A DNA stretch of 64,000 nt from Phytohabitans flavus (GTDB lineage Bacteria > Actinomycetota > Actinomycetes > Mycobacteriales > Micromonosporaceae), in assembly GCF_011764545.1 (NCBI RefSeq), contig NZ_AP022870.1, forward strand, positions 186,001 through 250,000, in the 5' to 3' direction. Both the position numbers and the translations under genes were made by a program. The notes under the pieces are model-generated. The model had not been told where the DNA came from and did no database searches. It saw only the letters and a program-made list of their open reading frames with translations. Shown in pieces: positions 55,678 to 64,000 of this stretch (its first letter is position 1; each line of letters begins with the position of its first letter).

Positions 55678-56997
55678 TCACCGGATGGTCAGGACCGTCG
55701 CCTCCTCGTGTACCGCCGTGGACACGTCGAAGCGGGCCGCGAGCATCCGCGCCGCGTAGTCGAGGTCGTCGACGAACGGCACCGGCAGCATCGACGCGGC
55801 GTCGGGCGCCGAGTGCGAGGCGACCAGCACGAGCCGGTCGGCCTTGCGCAGCCCCTTGGTGACCAGCAGGCTCAGGTCGTCCGGCATGAGGCAGCGCCAC
55901 AGGTCTATGTGGATGAACTGGGCGAACTGTCCGGTACGGAAGTCCTGAAGCATCAGGCCGAGCCGGTGCCAGTTCGTCTCGTCGATCGGCGCGTCCTGGT
56001 CGAACGTGTGCGAACCGGTGCCGAGCGGCAGGCGCGACACCCCGTACCCCGCGATGAGCGTGCGGTCCGCGAGCCCCGCGCGGACCTCGGCCGGCAGCAC
56101 GCCGGGACGCCCCAGCCCGGCCCGGCGGCAGGCGGCGACCGCGTCCGAGTAGAGCCGCACCTTGCCCATCACCTGGCCGAGCGTGGCCGGGCTGTGCATC
56201 GCCTCGAAGTCGTAGCGGGGGTGCTTGCGGGCGATGTACCGGATGTTGTCGAGCGTGCCGAGCAGCTCGCCGGTCGGGCGGTAGTGCGGCATGTGGTACG
56301 AGATGGCCAGCGGGTCGCGGGCGAAGAGGTCGGGCGGGCAGCCGTGGTGGTGGAAGACGCGGTAGAACAGCTCGCTGTCCTCCAGGCCCCACTTGACGAT
56401 CGCCTCGTCGAAGCCGCCCACCGCCTCGAAGGTGGCCCGGTCGACCGAGGCGTTGTGGGTGAAGCCGAGCAGCCACGGCGCGCGGGCGAAGTCGAGCCGG
56501 TGTTGCGGGTGGGCGGTGTGCCCGTCGCGCGGGTCAGCCCGGTACGCGTCGAGCATCGCCGGGGTGGGTGACTCGCCGCGCAGCAGCGCGCCCGCGCCGG
56601 CCCAGTCGATGTCGAACCGCTCGCCGAGCAGCACGCCCGGGCGGCCCTCGCGGCCGTCGTGGTACGCCGCGTGCCGCTCCAGCAGCGCCGGGTGGGCGAC
56701 CGTGTCGGCGTCGACGAACACCAGCAGGTCGGCGCTCGCCCGGGCCGCTCCGGCGTTCCGCCCGGCCGAGCGGCCGCGGTTGTGCTCGGCCCGCACACAG
56801 GTGACGTTGAGCCGGTCGGCGTACTTGTCGACGGCGGGCGCCAGCGGCACCGGCGAGCCGTCGTCGTTGACGATCACCTCGAAGTCGCCGGCCGGCATGG
56901 TCTGCCGCGCCAGCCCGCCGAGCGTCAGGTCGAGCAGGGGAGCGTTGTTGTACGCCGGTACCACAACGCTCAACCGGAACCGACACATATGGTGCAC
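55678..56997 (-). CDS. family 2 glycosyltransferase
   Basis: 439 residues. GT-A domain: LSVVVPAYNNAPLLDLTLGGL, EVIVNDDGSP, GRNAGAARA, and LVFVDADTVAHP (DxD metal site), then KWGLEDSELFYR, the ED acceptor-side motif of polymerising GT2 enzymes. A long C-terminal region (about 270-439) is unique. No membrane helix. GTG 56997 has GGAG six bases upstream; ATG 56988 is too far from it. Probably adds sugars to a cell-wall or capsular glycan. Confidence 0.84.
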   Translation of the reverse strand: MHHMCRFRLSVVVPAYNNAPLLDLTLGGLARQTMPAGDFEVIVNDDGSPVPLAPAVDKYADRLNVTCVRAEHNRGRSAGRNAGAARASADLLVFVDADTVAHPALLERHAAYHDGREGRPGVLLGERFDIDWAGAGALLRGESPTPAMLDAYRADPRDGHTAHPQHRLDFARAPWLLGFTHNASVDRATFEAVGGFDEAIVKWGLEDSELFYRVFHHHGCPPDLFARDPLAISYHMPHYRPTGELLGTLDNIRYIARKHPRYDFEAMHSPATLGQVMGKVRLYSDAVAACRRAGLGRPGVLPAEVRAGLADRTLIAGYGVSRLPLGTGSHTFDQDAPIDETNWHRLGLMLQDFRTGQFAQFIHIDLWRCLMPDDLSLLVTKGLRKADRLVLVASHSAPDAASMLPVPFVDDLDYAARMLAARFDVSTAVHEEATVLTIR

Positions 56998-57138
56998 CCG
57001 CCTCTCCTAGCCATGGGCGCCCAGCGATCGAGAGGCTAATTCGGCCGGCTCTAGGATCGGTCGGAATCCGGTCTGGTCGTTGATCGTGGTCGATCCCTGG
57101 TTGCTTAGCACACCCATCGAAAGATTTGGTGAAGTCTA

Positions 57139-57180
57139 TTTACTGTTAGGTTTGTTTACCTTATGTTGATGGGCATCAAC
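57139..57180 (+). promoter_or_regulatory. promoter and inverted repeat before the LPMO gene
   Basis: TTTACT (57139) and TTATGT (57161) spaced 16 bases, overlapped by AGGT-N6-ACCT and followed by the perfect inverted repeat GTTGATG-GG-CATCAAC (57165-57180), 32 bases before the ATG. A repressor bound there would block initiation. Confidence 0.5.
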
Positions 57181-57212
57181 CCGAGCGGATCCCCCGAAAC
57201 AAGGAGGATTTC

Positions 57213-57926
57213 ATGCGAAGAGGCATCACCCTCCCACTACTGACGGTCGCCGCGATCGTGGCCTCGCTCTTCGTGGCCATCTCGCCGGCGCAGGCGCACG
57301 GGTACATCTCCTCGCCGGCCAGCCGGCAGGCGATGTGTGCCCAGGGTCGGGTCGCCAACTGTGGCGACATCGTCTACGAGCCGCAGAGCGTCGAGGCGCC
57401 AAAGGGTTCCATGCAGTGCAACGGCGGCGGCACCCGGTTCGCGGTGCTCAACGACAACAGCCGCAACTGGCCGACCACCTCGGTGGGTCAGAACGTGACG
57501 TTCAGCTGGGTGCTCACCGCCCGGCACGCCACCAGCACCTGGGAGTACTTCGTCGGCGGCACGCGCATCGCGGTGTTCGACGACGGGGGACGCCAGCCGG
57601 CGGCGAACGTCTCGCACAACGTGAACCTGGGCGGGCGCACCGGCCGGATCACAGTGCTCGCCCGGTGGAACATCGCCGACACCATCAACGCGTTCTACGC
57701 CTGCGTCGACCTCCAGGTCGGCGGGGGTGGCGGCAACCCGCCGCCGACCACGCAACCGCCCGCCCCGGCGTGCGGCAACGCGTGGAGCGCCAGTGCCGTC
57801 TACACGGCCGGCGCGCTGGTCTCCCACAACGGCCGCCGCTGGCAGGCCCAGTGGTGGACCCAGGGCGAAACCCCAGGAACGACCGGTGAGTGGGGCGTCT
57901 GGCGCGACCAGGGCGCCTGCGGCTGA
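57213..57926 (+). CDS. AA10 lytic polysaccharide monooxygenase with CBM5/12-like domain
   Basis: 237 residues. Signal peptide 1-28 ends AQA, so the mature protein starts with copper-binding His29 (HGYISSPASR); His105 in TARHATSTW is the second histidine-brace ligand. AA10 domain to about residue 170, Gly/Pro/Thr linker, then a small WSASAVYTAGALVSHNGRRWQAQWWT chitin/cellulose-binding domain. Oxidatively cleaves crystalline chitin or cellulose. AAGGAGG precedes the ATG. Followed by a long palindromic terminator-like repeat. Confidence 0.92.
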   Translation: MRRGITLPLLTVAAIVASLFVAISPAQAHGYISSPASRQAMCAQGRVANCGDIVYEPQSVEAPKGSMQCNGGGTRFAVLNDNSRNWPTTSVGQNVTFSWVLTARHATSTWEYFVGGTRIAVFDDGGRQPAANVSHNVNLGGRTGRITVLARWNIADTINAFYACVDLQVGGGGGNPPPTTQPPAPACGNAWSASAVYTAGALVSHNGRRWQAQWWTQGETPGTTGEWGVWRDQGACG

Positions 57927-57937
57927 CCCTCTCTCCA

Positions 57938-57999
57938 GTTGATCAGGGAGTTCGTGCGCGTGTCGCCGGGCATGTCACGCCACGAACTCCCTGATCAAC
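57938..57999. repeat. 19-bp perfect palindromic repeat, probable terminator
   Basis: 19-base perfect arms (57938-57956 with 57981-57999) around a 24-base loop whose ends (GCGTG/CACGC) can pair further, giving a stem of about 24 with one bulge. Lies 12 bases after the LPMO stop. Much longer than needed for a terminator and of lower GC than its surroundings, so it may be a family of dispersed intergenic repeats. Confidence 0.7.
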
Positions 58000-58028
58000 C
58001 CCCCACCCACTTCGCGCGGAGGCTAGCC

Positions 58029-58615
58029 ATGCGGCGGGTTTTGGTGGTTTTGGTTTTTGTCTTGGGGGTTGTGGGGCGCCGGCTGCCGTGGCGCCGGTGG
58101 CGCCCGCGGCTACCAGTGCGGCCGTCGCTTTGCCGGCCACTGTGGACGGTGCGCGCAACGCGACCGACGTGATGTTCCTCCAGATGGTGCTGGCGCACCA
58201 CGAGCCGGCCGCCGCGCTGCTGGAGCTGGGGCAGAGCAAGGCGACCCGGGCGGACGTACGCGGGCTGGCCGGCGACCTGGCCACCGCGCTGGCCGCCGAG
58301 ACCCGCACGATCACCGGGTGGCTCGAAGCGTGGGGCGAGCCGCTGGTCTCCACCGCGCACGCGGACGCGCACGCGGCGCACGGCGGGCTGCCCGCCCTGG
58401 GCGACAAGGAGATCGCCGAGCTGGGACGGACGGGCAGCGCCGAGTTCGACACCGCGTTCCTCAACATGCTGATCGGGCACCAGCACGGCGCCGTCGAGCT
58501 CGCCCGGATGGAGGCGACAAGCGGGCAGAACCCGCAGGTCAAGGAGCTCGCCAAGCGCACCGACGAGACCACCCGGGCGCAGATCCAGCAGCTGCTGCGG
58601 ATGGTCGCGGGCTGA
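58029..58615 (+). CDS. secreted DUF305 protein (frame broken in signal peptide)
   Basis: About 196 residues after repair. Signal peptide (RRVLVVLVFVLGVVG), Ala/Pro-rich segment, then DUF305 four-helix domain: FLQMVLAHHEPAAALLELG and FLNMLIGHQHGAVELARME, the paired HH/HxH motifs that suggest metal binding, and RTDETTRAQIQQLLRM. Without repair the signal peptide is out of frame with the domain; one extra G in GGGG 58073-58076 joins VVG to APAAVAPVAPAAT. Function of the family is unknown, often metal-related. Confidence 0.78.
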
Positions 58616-58618
58616 GGC

Positions 58619-59842
58619 TCACCAGTTCGAGTTCGTCACCCCCGTACCAAGGATGATCTGGTCGAACTGGTTCCCGTCGTTGTCGTCGGTGTACGCGACG
58701 CTCACCTCGGACCACGGCGACACCGCGACCGCGATCTGCTCCTGCCGCCCGGCGGTGGCCTGGCTGAGCACCTGTGCGCCCAGCCGCCCGGTACCCGTAC
58801 CGTCCGGGTTGCGGCCGGCGATCCACACCTGCGGGTCGGTGCCGCCGACCGTCCAGGCCAGCGCGACGTTCCCCTGGTCGTCGATGCCGATGCCGGGTGC
58901 CACACCCGCGCCGGACGAGACCTGCACCTCGGCGTGCCGCGCGGTACCGGCGGCGGTGAAGGAGCTGGCCCACACGCCGCGCGTACCCGTGTGGTCGGAC
59001 TCCCACGCGACCGCGAAGTCGCCGTTGAAGCCGGCCGCCACCGCGGGCCGTTGCTGCTGCCCGTCCGCGATCGAGTTGGCGGCCCGGCGGGAGAGCGTGA
59101 CCGCGCCGTTGGCCCGCGCCAGCCGGGTGAGGCCCACCTGGTCGAACCCGTTCGCGTCGGCGTCCTCTTCCCACACCACGAGCGCCTCGCCCGAGGGGAG
59201 TACCGCCACGTCCGGCCGGCGGTGGTCACCAGCGGTCTGGCTGGCCACCACCTCGTACGCCTTCGTGGTCGCGGCGGTGTAGCCGGAAGCCCGTACCGTC
59301 GCCGGGTTTGTGCCCTGGATGTCCTCCCACACGACCGTGAACGCGACCGCTGTGGTGCTGCCGGGCACGCCGTCCGGGTCGACCGAGACCTTGGGGAAGA
59401 CCTGCTGGCCGTCGGTGCTCGCGTTGGCGCGGCCGGAGGCGAGCACGGTACCGGTGGGCGAGATCACGCGGTAGGGGATGTTGTAGAAGCCGTTGCCGTC
59501 CGGGTCGTCCGCCCACACCACGACCGCGTTGCCCCGGTCGTCGAGGCCCACGTCGGGCGTGATGTGCTTCCACGCCACGCCGCTCGTGCCGCCGGCGGAG
59601 AGCTTGAGCTCGTACACCGGTGTGCCGTTGGTGAAGAGCCGCAGGAAGATCTCGGAGTGCGCGTCGTCGGCGGGGCCCGTGCTGTCGCGGTCGTCCTCCC
59701 AGACGACGGCCACCTGGCCGCTGCGGTTGGCCGCGATCGCAGGCGCATCCTGGTCGCCGGTGGCCACGCTGTTGGCCGTCGACCACGAGACGGCTTCAAT
59801 GCCCAGCATCAGGATGGCGGTCGCCATCGAAACAATCGACAT
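58619..59842 (-). CDS. secreted repeat protein of beta-propeller type
   Basis: 407 residues. Short hydrophobic N-terminus (about 5-22) may be an uncleaved signal. The rest repeats about every 55-60 residues: AIAANRSGQVAVVWEDD, DVGLDDRGNAVVVWADDPDGNGFYN, DVAVLPSGEALVVWEEDADANGFDQ, AVAAGFNGDFAVAWESD, GIGIDDQGNVALAWTVGG, at least six units of V-x-D/G-x-G-x-x-V/A-V-x-W, fitting a six- or seven-bladed propeller with calcium-like DxDxNG loops. Starts one base after the PhoD stop, so it is probably made with PhoD. No family name recognised. Confidence 0.72.
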   Translation of the reverse strand: MSIVSMATAILMLGIEAVSWSTANSVATGDQDAPAIAANRSGQVAVVWEDDRDSTGPADDAHSEIFLRLFTNGTPVYELKLSAGGTSGVAWKHITPDVGLDDRGNAVVVWADDPDGNGFYNIPYRVISPTGTVLASGRANASTDGQQVFPKVSVDPDGVPGSTTAVAFTVVWEDIQGTNPATVRASGYTAATTKAYEVVASQTAGDHRRPDVAVLPSGEALVVWEEDADANGFDQVGLTRLARANGAVTLSRRAANSIADGQQQRPAVAAGFNGDFAVAWESDHTGTRGVWASSFTAAGTARHAEVQVSSGAGVAPGIGIDDQGNVALAWTVGGTDPQVWIAGRNPDGTGTGRLGAQVLSQATAGRQEQIAVAVSPWSEVSVAYTDDNDGNQFDQIILGTGVTNSNW

Positions 59843-59843
59843 G

Positions 59844-61370
59844 TCACACCGCCTGGAGGCCGGGCCGGCCGTCGAGGATGACGAACGAACGCAGCGTCGA
59901 GACCGCCGCGCCGTGCTCGGTCACGTTCGCCACCGTGCGGAAGTCGGCCCGCACCTGGGTACGGGAGATGGTCGTGCGGGTGTACCCGCGGCGGTCCGAG
60001 TGGAAGCGCAGGTGCGGGTTGGTGGCCACGTTCGGGATCGTGGTGCTACCCGAGCCGTTGCCGCCCGACGTGATCGAGGTGCACACCAGCTCGGTCCCGA
60101 TCGTCGCCGAGCCGGGGTTGGCGTAGTCGGCCTTGAGGTCGTTGGCCCAGGCCCGATGTACGTCGCCGGTGAGCACGAGCGGGTTGCGTACGGCCCGCTG
60201 CACCCAGCCCTGCTGGATCCGGGAGCGGGACGCCCGGTAGCCGTCCCACGCGTCCATGCTCGCCGCTCCGGAGGAGTCGTACTGGCGGGCGAAGAAGACC
60301 TGCTGCCCGAGGATGTCCCAGGTGCCGGAGTGCTGTGCGAGCCCGTCGAGCAGCCACGTCTCCTGGGCCGAGCCGGTGAGCGAGCGGGAAGCCAGGTCGG
60401 CGTCGGCGCACACCTTCCACCCGTCGCCGCACGCCTGGTCCGAGCGGAACTGGCGGGTGTCGAGCATGTGGAACGTCGCCAACTGTCCCCAGTGGACCCG
60501 CCGGTACAGCGGGATGCTGTTGCCGCTCGGCGCGGACGAGGGGCGCAGCGGCATGTTCTCGTAGTAGGCGCGGTACGCGGCGGTGCGCCGGGCCGTCCAC
60601 TGTGCCGCGGTCAGCGCCGGGCTGCTGTCCGCGCGCGTGTTGGTGGCGTAGTTGTTCTCCACCTCGTGGTCGTCGGGCACGACAAGCCACGGCGCGGCCG
60701 CGTGCGCGGCCTGGAGGTCGGGGTCGGACTTGTACAGCGCGTAGCGCCGGCGGTAGTCGGCCAGCGACACGATCTCGGCGCCCACGTGCTGCCGGATCGA
60801 CCCGGACGAGGCGCCGCCTTCGTAGATGTAGTCGCCGAGGTGCAGCACGAGGCCGGGCGAGTCCTCGGCCAGCCGCCGGTACGCGGTGTAGTAGCCGGAC
60901 TCGTAGTGGGCGCAGGAGGCGAACGCCATCACAAGGTCGCGCCCGAACGTGCCGGCGGCCGGCGCGGTGCGGGTCCGCCCGACCGGCGAGATGTGGCCCT
61001 GCGCCCGGAAGCGGTAGAAGTAGTCGGCGTCCGGCGCGAGCCCGCCGGCCACCACGTGCACGGAGTGGGCGTCGGCGTAGCGGGCGGTCACGGTGCCGGA
61101 GGCGACCAGCGTCGTGAACCGGTCGTTGGTCGACACCTGCCAGTCGACGACCACGTCCGCGTTGGCCATGCCACCCTGCCCGTCGGCGTTGAGCGGGGTG
61201 GGGGCCAGGCGGGTCCACAGCACGACGCTGTCGGGCGCCGGCTCACCCGACGCGACACCGAGCTTGAAAGGGAACGGGACGGCGGCGGATGCCGCCCGGG
61301 CGGGGAGAGCCGCAGCGCCGGTGACCGCGAGTCCACCGAGGACGAAGGTCCGGCGGGAGAGGTTCCTCAT
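59844..61370 (-). CDS. phoD: PhoD-family alkaline phosphatase/phosphodiesterase
   Basis: 508 residues. Twin-arginine signal LSRRTFVLGG at the start marks export of a folded, metal-loaded enzyme. PhoD N-terminal domain (FKLGVASGEPAPDSVVLWTRLAP), then the metallophosphatase core with ASCAHYESGYY, LHLGDYIYEGG, PDDHEVENNY and VLTGDVHRAWANDL (Fe/Ca ligands Asp, Asn, His). Releases phosphate from organic phosphate or teichoic-type polymers. ATG 61370 has AAGGTG upstream; ATG 61391 has none. No Pho box found by eye. Confidence 0.9.
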   Translation of the reverse strand: MRNLSRRTFVLGGLAVTGAAALPARAASAAVPFPFKLGVASGEPAPDSVVLWTRLAPTPLNADGQGGMANADVVVDWQVSTNDRFTTLVASGTVTARYADAHSVHVVAGGLAPDADYFYRFRAQGHISPVGRTRTAPAAGTFGRDLVMAFASCAHYESGYYTAYRRLAEDSPGLVLHLGDYIYEGGASSGSIRQHVGAEIVSLADYRRRYALYKSDPDLQAAHAAAPWLVVPDDHEVENNYATNTRADSSPALTAAQWTARRTAAYRAYYENMPLRPSSAPSGNSIPLYRRVHWGQLATFHMLDTRQFRSDQACGDGWKVCADADLASRSLTGSAQETWLLDGLAQHSGTWDILGQQVFFARQYDSSGAASMDAWDGYRASRSRIQQGWVQRAVRNPLVLTGDVHRAWANDLKADYANPGSATIGTELVCTSITSGGNGSGSTTIPNVATNPHLRFHSDRRGYTRTTISRTQVRADFRTVANVTEHGAAVSTLRSFVILDGRPGLQAV

Positions 61371-61465
61371 GGTCAACACCTTGATGGACATGGATGAATG
61401 CCACGAGGCCCGTCGATTAACCCCAGACCGGCACCGCCTGACCTGCCGTCTGATCTGGCGAACGC

Positions 61466-61501
61466 GGCCGGGCCGTGCGGGACTGCCCGCGCGGCCCGGC
61501 C
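61466..61501 (-). terminator. hairpin after substrate-binding protein gene
   Basis: Sixteen-base arms (61466-61481 with 61486-61501) with one G-T pair and the four-base loop ACTG, 25 bases past the stop of the lipoprotein gene. Confidence 0.75.
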
Positions 61502-61525
61502 GATCCCCCGTTGCGGTTCAGTTGG

Positions 61526-63178
61526 TCACTTCAGCTCGACCGAGGCGAGGTCGATGACGCCCACCCAGCTGGTCTTGATCGGCTTGAGCCGTTCGGAGAT
61601 GCCGGACTGCTGGGACACCGCGACGATCGGCATCGCCGGCACCTCGGCGTCCACGATCTTGATGGCCTCGGCGAACTTGGCGTGTGCCGCTTCCTCGCTC
61701 GGCGCCTTCGTACCCTCCGCGTACAGCCGGTTGACGTCGGCGTTGTCGTAGAGGCCGTCGTTGGAGGCGGCCGCCTTGACGTACAGCGGGCCGATCCAGT
61801 TTTCCCCGTCGGGGTAGTCGCCCTGCCACGCGGCCCGGAACGGTCCCTGCATCTTGCGCGCGTTGACCTGCTGCCGGAACGTGTCGAACGTCGGGATGCC
61901 CTGCGCGATCGCGTCGATCCCGAGGGTGTTCTTCACGCTCTGCGCGACCGCCTCGATCCAGTCCTTGTGGCTGGAGTCGGCGTTGTAGTAGAAGACAAGC
62001 TTGCCGCTGAACCCGCCGGCCTTCTGGAGCAGCGCCACCGCCTCGTCCTTGTTGTAGGCGCAGGCGGTGCAGGTGTACTGGTCGGTGCCCGGGGTGCCGG
62101 GTGCGGCCCAGCTGGTGGCCGGCGTACGCGTGTTGAAGAAGATCTTCGAAGCGATCTCCTCGCGGTTGATGGCGAGCGAGATGGCCCTGCGCACGTCCGG
62201 GTTCTTGAAGCGCGGGTCGTAGATCGGGAACGTGATGATCTGCACGACCGGGATGTCGATCGCCAGCGCCCGGTCGCCGAGGTCGGACTTCCATCGCTCC
62301 CCGGCGAGGCTCACGACCGGTACCTGCTGAAGGAAGTCGAGGTTGTTGGACTCCAGGTCGGCGTACGCGGCGGTGTCCTCCTGGTACAGCTTGACCCGCA
62401 CCTCCTTGACCTTGACCTTGTCGCCCACCGTGTAGTCGTCGAACCGGGCCAGCTTGATCTCGACGTTGTCCTGCCAGGACACGAACTTGACCGGCCCGTT
62501 GCCGATCGGGTTGCGCCCGAACTTGTCCGGGCCCTGCTCGAAGAAGGCGGCCGGCATCGGCGAGTACGCCGAGAAGCCCAGCTTGGTCTTGAAGATGGAG
62601 AACGGCGCCTGGAGCTTGATGGTGAACGTGTGGTCGTCCACCACCTTGAGCCCGGACATCGTCTGCGCCTTCGGCTCCGGCGCCTTCTGCGGGCCCTCGC
62701 CGTCCGGGTCCTCCGGGTTCACCTCGGCGAAGCCCTCGATGTCGCCGAAGAAGCTGGCCTGCTGCTGGCCGTTCGTGGCGAGGGCGGTGAAGTTCCAGGC
62801 GTCGACGAAGCTCTTCGCCGTCACCTCGGTACCGTCGTGGAACTTCGTGCCCTTCTTGATCTTCACGGTGTAGTTCTGCGAGTCGGCCGTGTCGATCGAC
62901 TCCGCCACCGCGTTCTGCGGCTCGCCGCCGCCCGGCGGGTACGTGATCAGGCCGGTCCACAGGTGGTCGAGGATGTTGCCACCGCCGGTCTCGCTCGTGT
63001 TCCCCGGCACGAGACCGACCTCCGGCTGCGTGCCGTTGATGGTGATGGTCGCGTTGGCGGTCGCATCCGGGTCTCCGGTATCCTCACCACCACTGCTGCA
63101 CCCCGCCGCGACGAGCGATAGCGCCGCGACGGCGGTGAGCGCGAGCGCATGCTTCGACCGATGCATCTTGTGCACCAT
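61526..63178 (-). CDS. ABC transporter substrate-binding lipoprotein, oligopeptide (family 5) type
   Basis: 550 residues. Lipoprotein signal with lipobox LVAAGC (Cys27), Ser/Gly/Asp linker, then family 5 solute-binding fold: DHLWTGLITYPPGG, YTVKIKKGTKFHDGTEVTAKSFVDAWNF, NPIGNGPVKF and RRAISLAINREEI. Captures peptides, or in actinomycetes sometimes sugars or metals, for an ABC permease. No permease or ATPase gene follows; only PhoD comes next, so it is an orphan or interacts with a distant transporter. GGAGGGAG lies five bases before ATG 63178. Confidence 0.9.
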   Translation of the reverse strand: MVHKMHRSKHALALTAVAALSLVAAGCSSGGEDTGDPDATANATITINGTQPEVGLVPGNTSETGGGNILDHLWTGLITYPPGGGEPQNAVAESIDTADSQNYTVKIKKGTKFHDGTEVTAKSFVDAWNFTALATNGQQQASFFGDIEGFAEVNPEDPDGEGPQKAPEPKAQTMSGLKVVDDHTFTIKLQAPFSIFKTKLGFSAYSPMPAAFFEQGPDKFGRNPIGNGPVKFVSWQDNVEIKLARFDDYTVGDKVKVKEVRVKLYQEDTAAYADLESNNLDFLQQVPVVSLAGERWKSDLGDRALAIDIPVVQIITFPIYDPRFKNPDVRRAISLAINREEIASKIFFNTRTPATSWAAPGTPGTDQYTCTACAYNKDEAVALLQKAGGFSGKLVFYYNADSSHKDWIEAVAQSVKNTLGIDAIAQGIPTFDTFRQQVNARKMQGPFRAAWQGDYPDGENWIGPLYVKAAASNDGLYDNADVNRLYAEGTKAPSEEAAHAKFAEAIKIVDAEVPAMPIVAVSQQSGISERLKPIKTSWVGVIDLASVELK

Positions 63179-63348
63179 GCCGACTCCCTCCCTGATTCAG
63201 CCCGCAGTGGATCGCGCCGCGCAGGGGGTATCAGCGCAGCTGGCGAGCGTTATGTGATCTATGTACGCAGGTGGGCCCTGCTGTCTTTCTGATGGACGCC
63301 CGAGCCCGTCGGCCTGGTTGTCGCGGTTTTCCGGGAGAAGGGCGGGAT

Positions 63349-64000
63349 GTGTCAGTGGACACACCGACGGCGGAGATCGATATCGACGCAACCCTGGTCG
63401 ACAGGCTCGTCCGGGCGCAGCACCCCGACCTCGCCGGACCGTTGCGACTCGTCGCGAACGGCTGGGACAACGTCATCTACCGGCTCGGCGCCGGCATGTG
63501 TGTACGGCTGCCGCGGCGGGCCGTCGCCGTCGACCTGATCCACCACGAGCAGCGCTGGCTGCCCGGTATCGCCGAGCGGACCGGCCCCGTCGTCCCGGCG
63601 CCGGTGCGGGCCGGCACGCCCGGTGCGGGGTTCCCGTGGCCGTGGTCGATCTGCCCGTGGTTCGAGGGACGGCCGGCCGCGGACGTGCCGCCGGCCGAGC
63701 GCGCGCCGGCCGCGACCGACCTGGCCGAGTTTCTGGCCGGCCTGCACACGCCCGCGCCACCGGACGCACCGCACAACCCGTGGCGCGGCGTCCCGCTGAC
63801 CGACCGGTACGCGGCGGTAAGCGAGCGCCTCGCCGGCACGCCCGACCTGGGCGCGCTCTGGGAGCGTCTCGTGGCCACGCCGGCCTGGGCTGGCCCGCCG
63901 TACTGGCTGCACGGCGACCTGCACCCGGCCAACCTCGTGCTCGCGCCGTCCGGTCCGGGCAGGCTCGCGGCGGTCATCGACTTCGGCGACCTCACCTCGG
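63349..64000 (+). CDS. APH-family phosphotransferase, C-terminus beyond the window
   Basis: 217 codons are visible without a stop. APH kinase fold: VANGWDNVIYRLGAGMCVRLPRR (nucleotide loop, Arg in place of the usual Lys region), HEQRWLPGIAER, PWFEGRPA, catalytic YWLHGDLHPANLVL with HGD, and IDFGDLTS metal motif at the edge. GTG 63349 preceded by GGGAGAAGG; GTG 63355 is an alternative. Phosphorylates an aminoglycoside, macrolide or other hydroxyl substrate. Divergent from the lipoprotein gene. Confidence 0.85.
   Translation, partial: MSVDTPTAEIDIDATLVDRLVRAQHPDLAGPLRLVANGWDNVIYRLGAGMCVRLPRRAVAVDLIHHEQRWLPGIAERTGPVVPAPVRAGTPGAGFPWPWSICPWFEGRPAADVPPAERAPAATDLAEFLAGLHTPAPPDAPHNPWRGVPLTDRYAAVSERLAGTPDLGALWERLVATPAWAGPPYWLHGDLHPANLVLAPSGPGRLAAVIDFGDLTS

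Overview
The window is high-GC, densely packed DNA with many GTG/TTG starts, ATGA/GTGA stop-start overlaps, SigE-type ECF sigma, PadR/HxlR/ArsR regulators, F420-type reductase and multi-domain secreted polysaccharide-degrading enzymes. This fits a soil or plant-associated actinomycete, most likely Micromonosporaceae (inference from gene style only). I see no rRNA, tRNA, CRISPR array, transposase or phage gene.

Layout. 1-2386: an F420/NADP reductase-like gene cut by the edge and a secreted clan GH-A glycosidase with CBM2. 2532-8971: a tightly overlapped four-gene minus-strand operon (two paralogous unknown proteins, a membrane-anchored protein, a zinc alcohol dehydrogenase) divergent from dnaK-grpE-membrane protein. 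8957-19183: TetR, a UGT-like glycosyltransferase, an RsbW-like kinase, CopC, an NTF2-like protein, acetamidase, a flavin disulfide reductase, pectate lyase, a SUMF1 protein, a VOC protein and an MFS transporter. 19324-34551: a 2861-residue surface protein, then two OmpR-type two-component systems interleaved with two small secreted Asp/Ser-rich proteins and an APH-like kinase. 34629-42283: ArsR-SRPBCC, VOC-ArsR, PadR-membrane protein, quinone oxidoreductase, GT39, and a sigma factor with a membrane partner. 42355-52270: metallophosphoesterase, a 341-bp palindromic element, M20 peptidase, DUF899/HxlR, PadR-ABC-FtsX, PrsW and a partner. 52505-64000: GH30 with ricin-type lectin, LacI, GT2, AA10 LPMO, DUF305, a secreted repeat protein, PhoD, an oligopeptide-binding lipoprotein and a phosphotransferase cut by the right edge.

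Working together. Four separate secreted carbohydrate enzymes (arabinan/xylan-type GH, pectate lyase, GH30, LPMO), a LacI regulator and a solute-binding lipoprotein indicate plant-polymer use. The two-component block looks self-contained: the acidic-protein gene, the APH-like/Ser-Asp-rich operon and, more weakly, the giant surface protein gene share the same promoter layout (two half-sites with 11-bp period, then TTACG seven bases on), suggesting one cell-envelope regulon.

Two cross-cutting points matter to a reader. First, nine genes carry a reading-frame break, each repaired by restoring one G or C, usually in a homopolymer run; this looks like consensus sequencing error rather than gene decay, so those genes are annotated full length. 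Second, many intergenic spaces carry clean inverted repeats (operators or terminators), listed individually.
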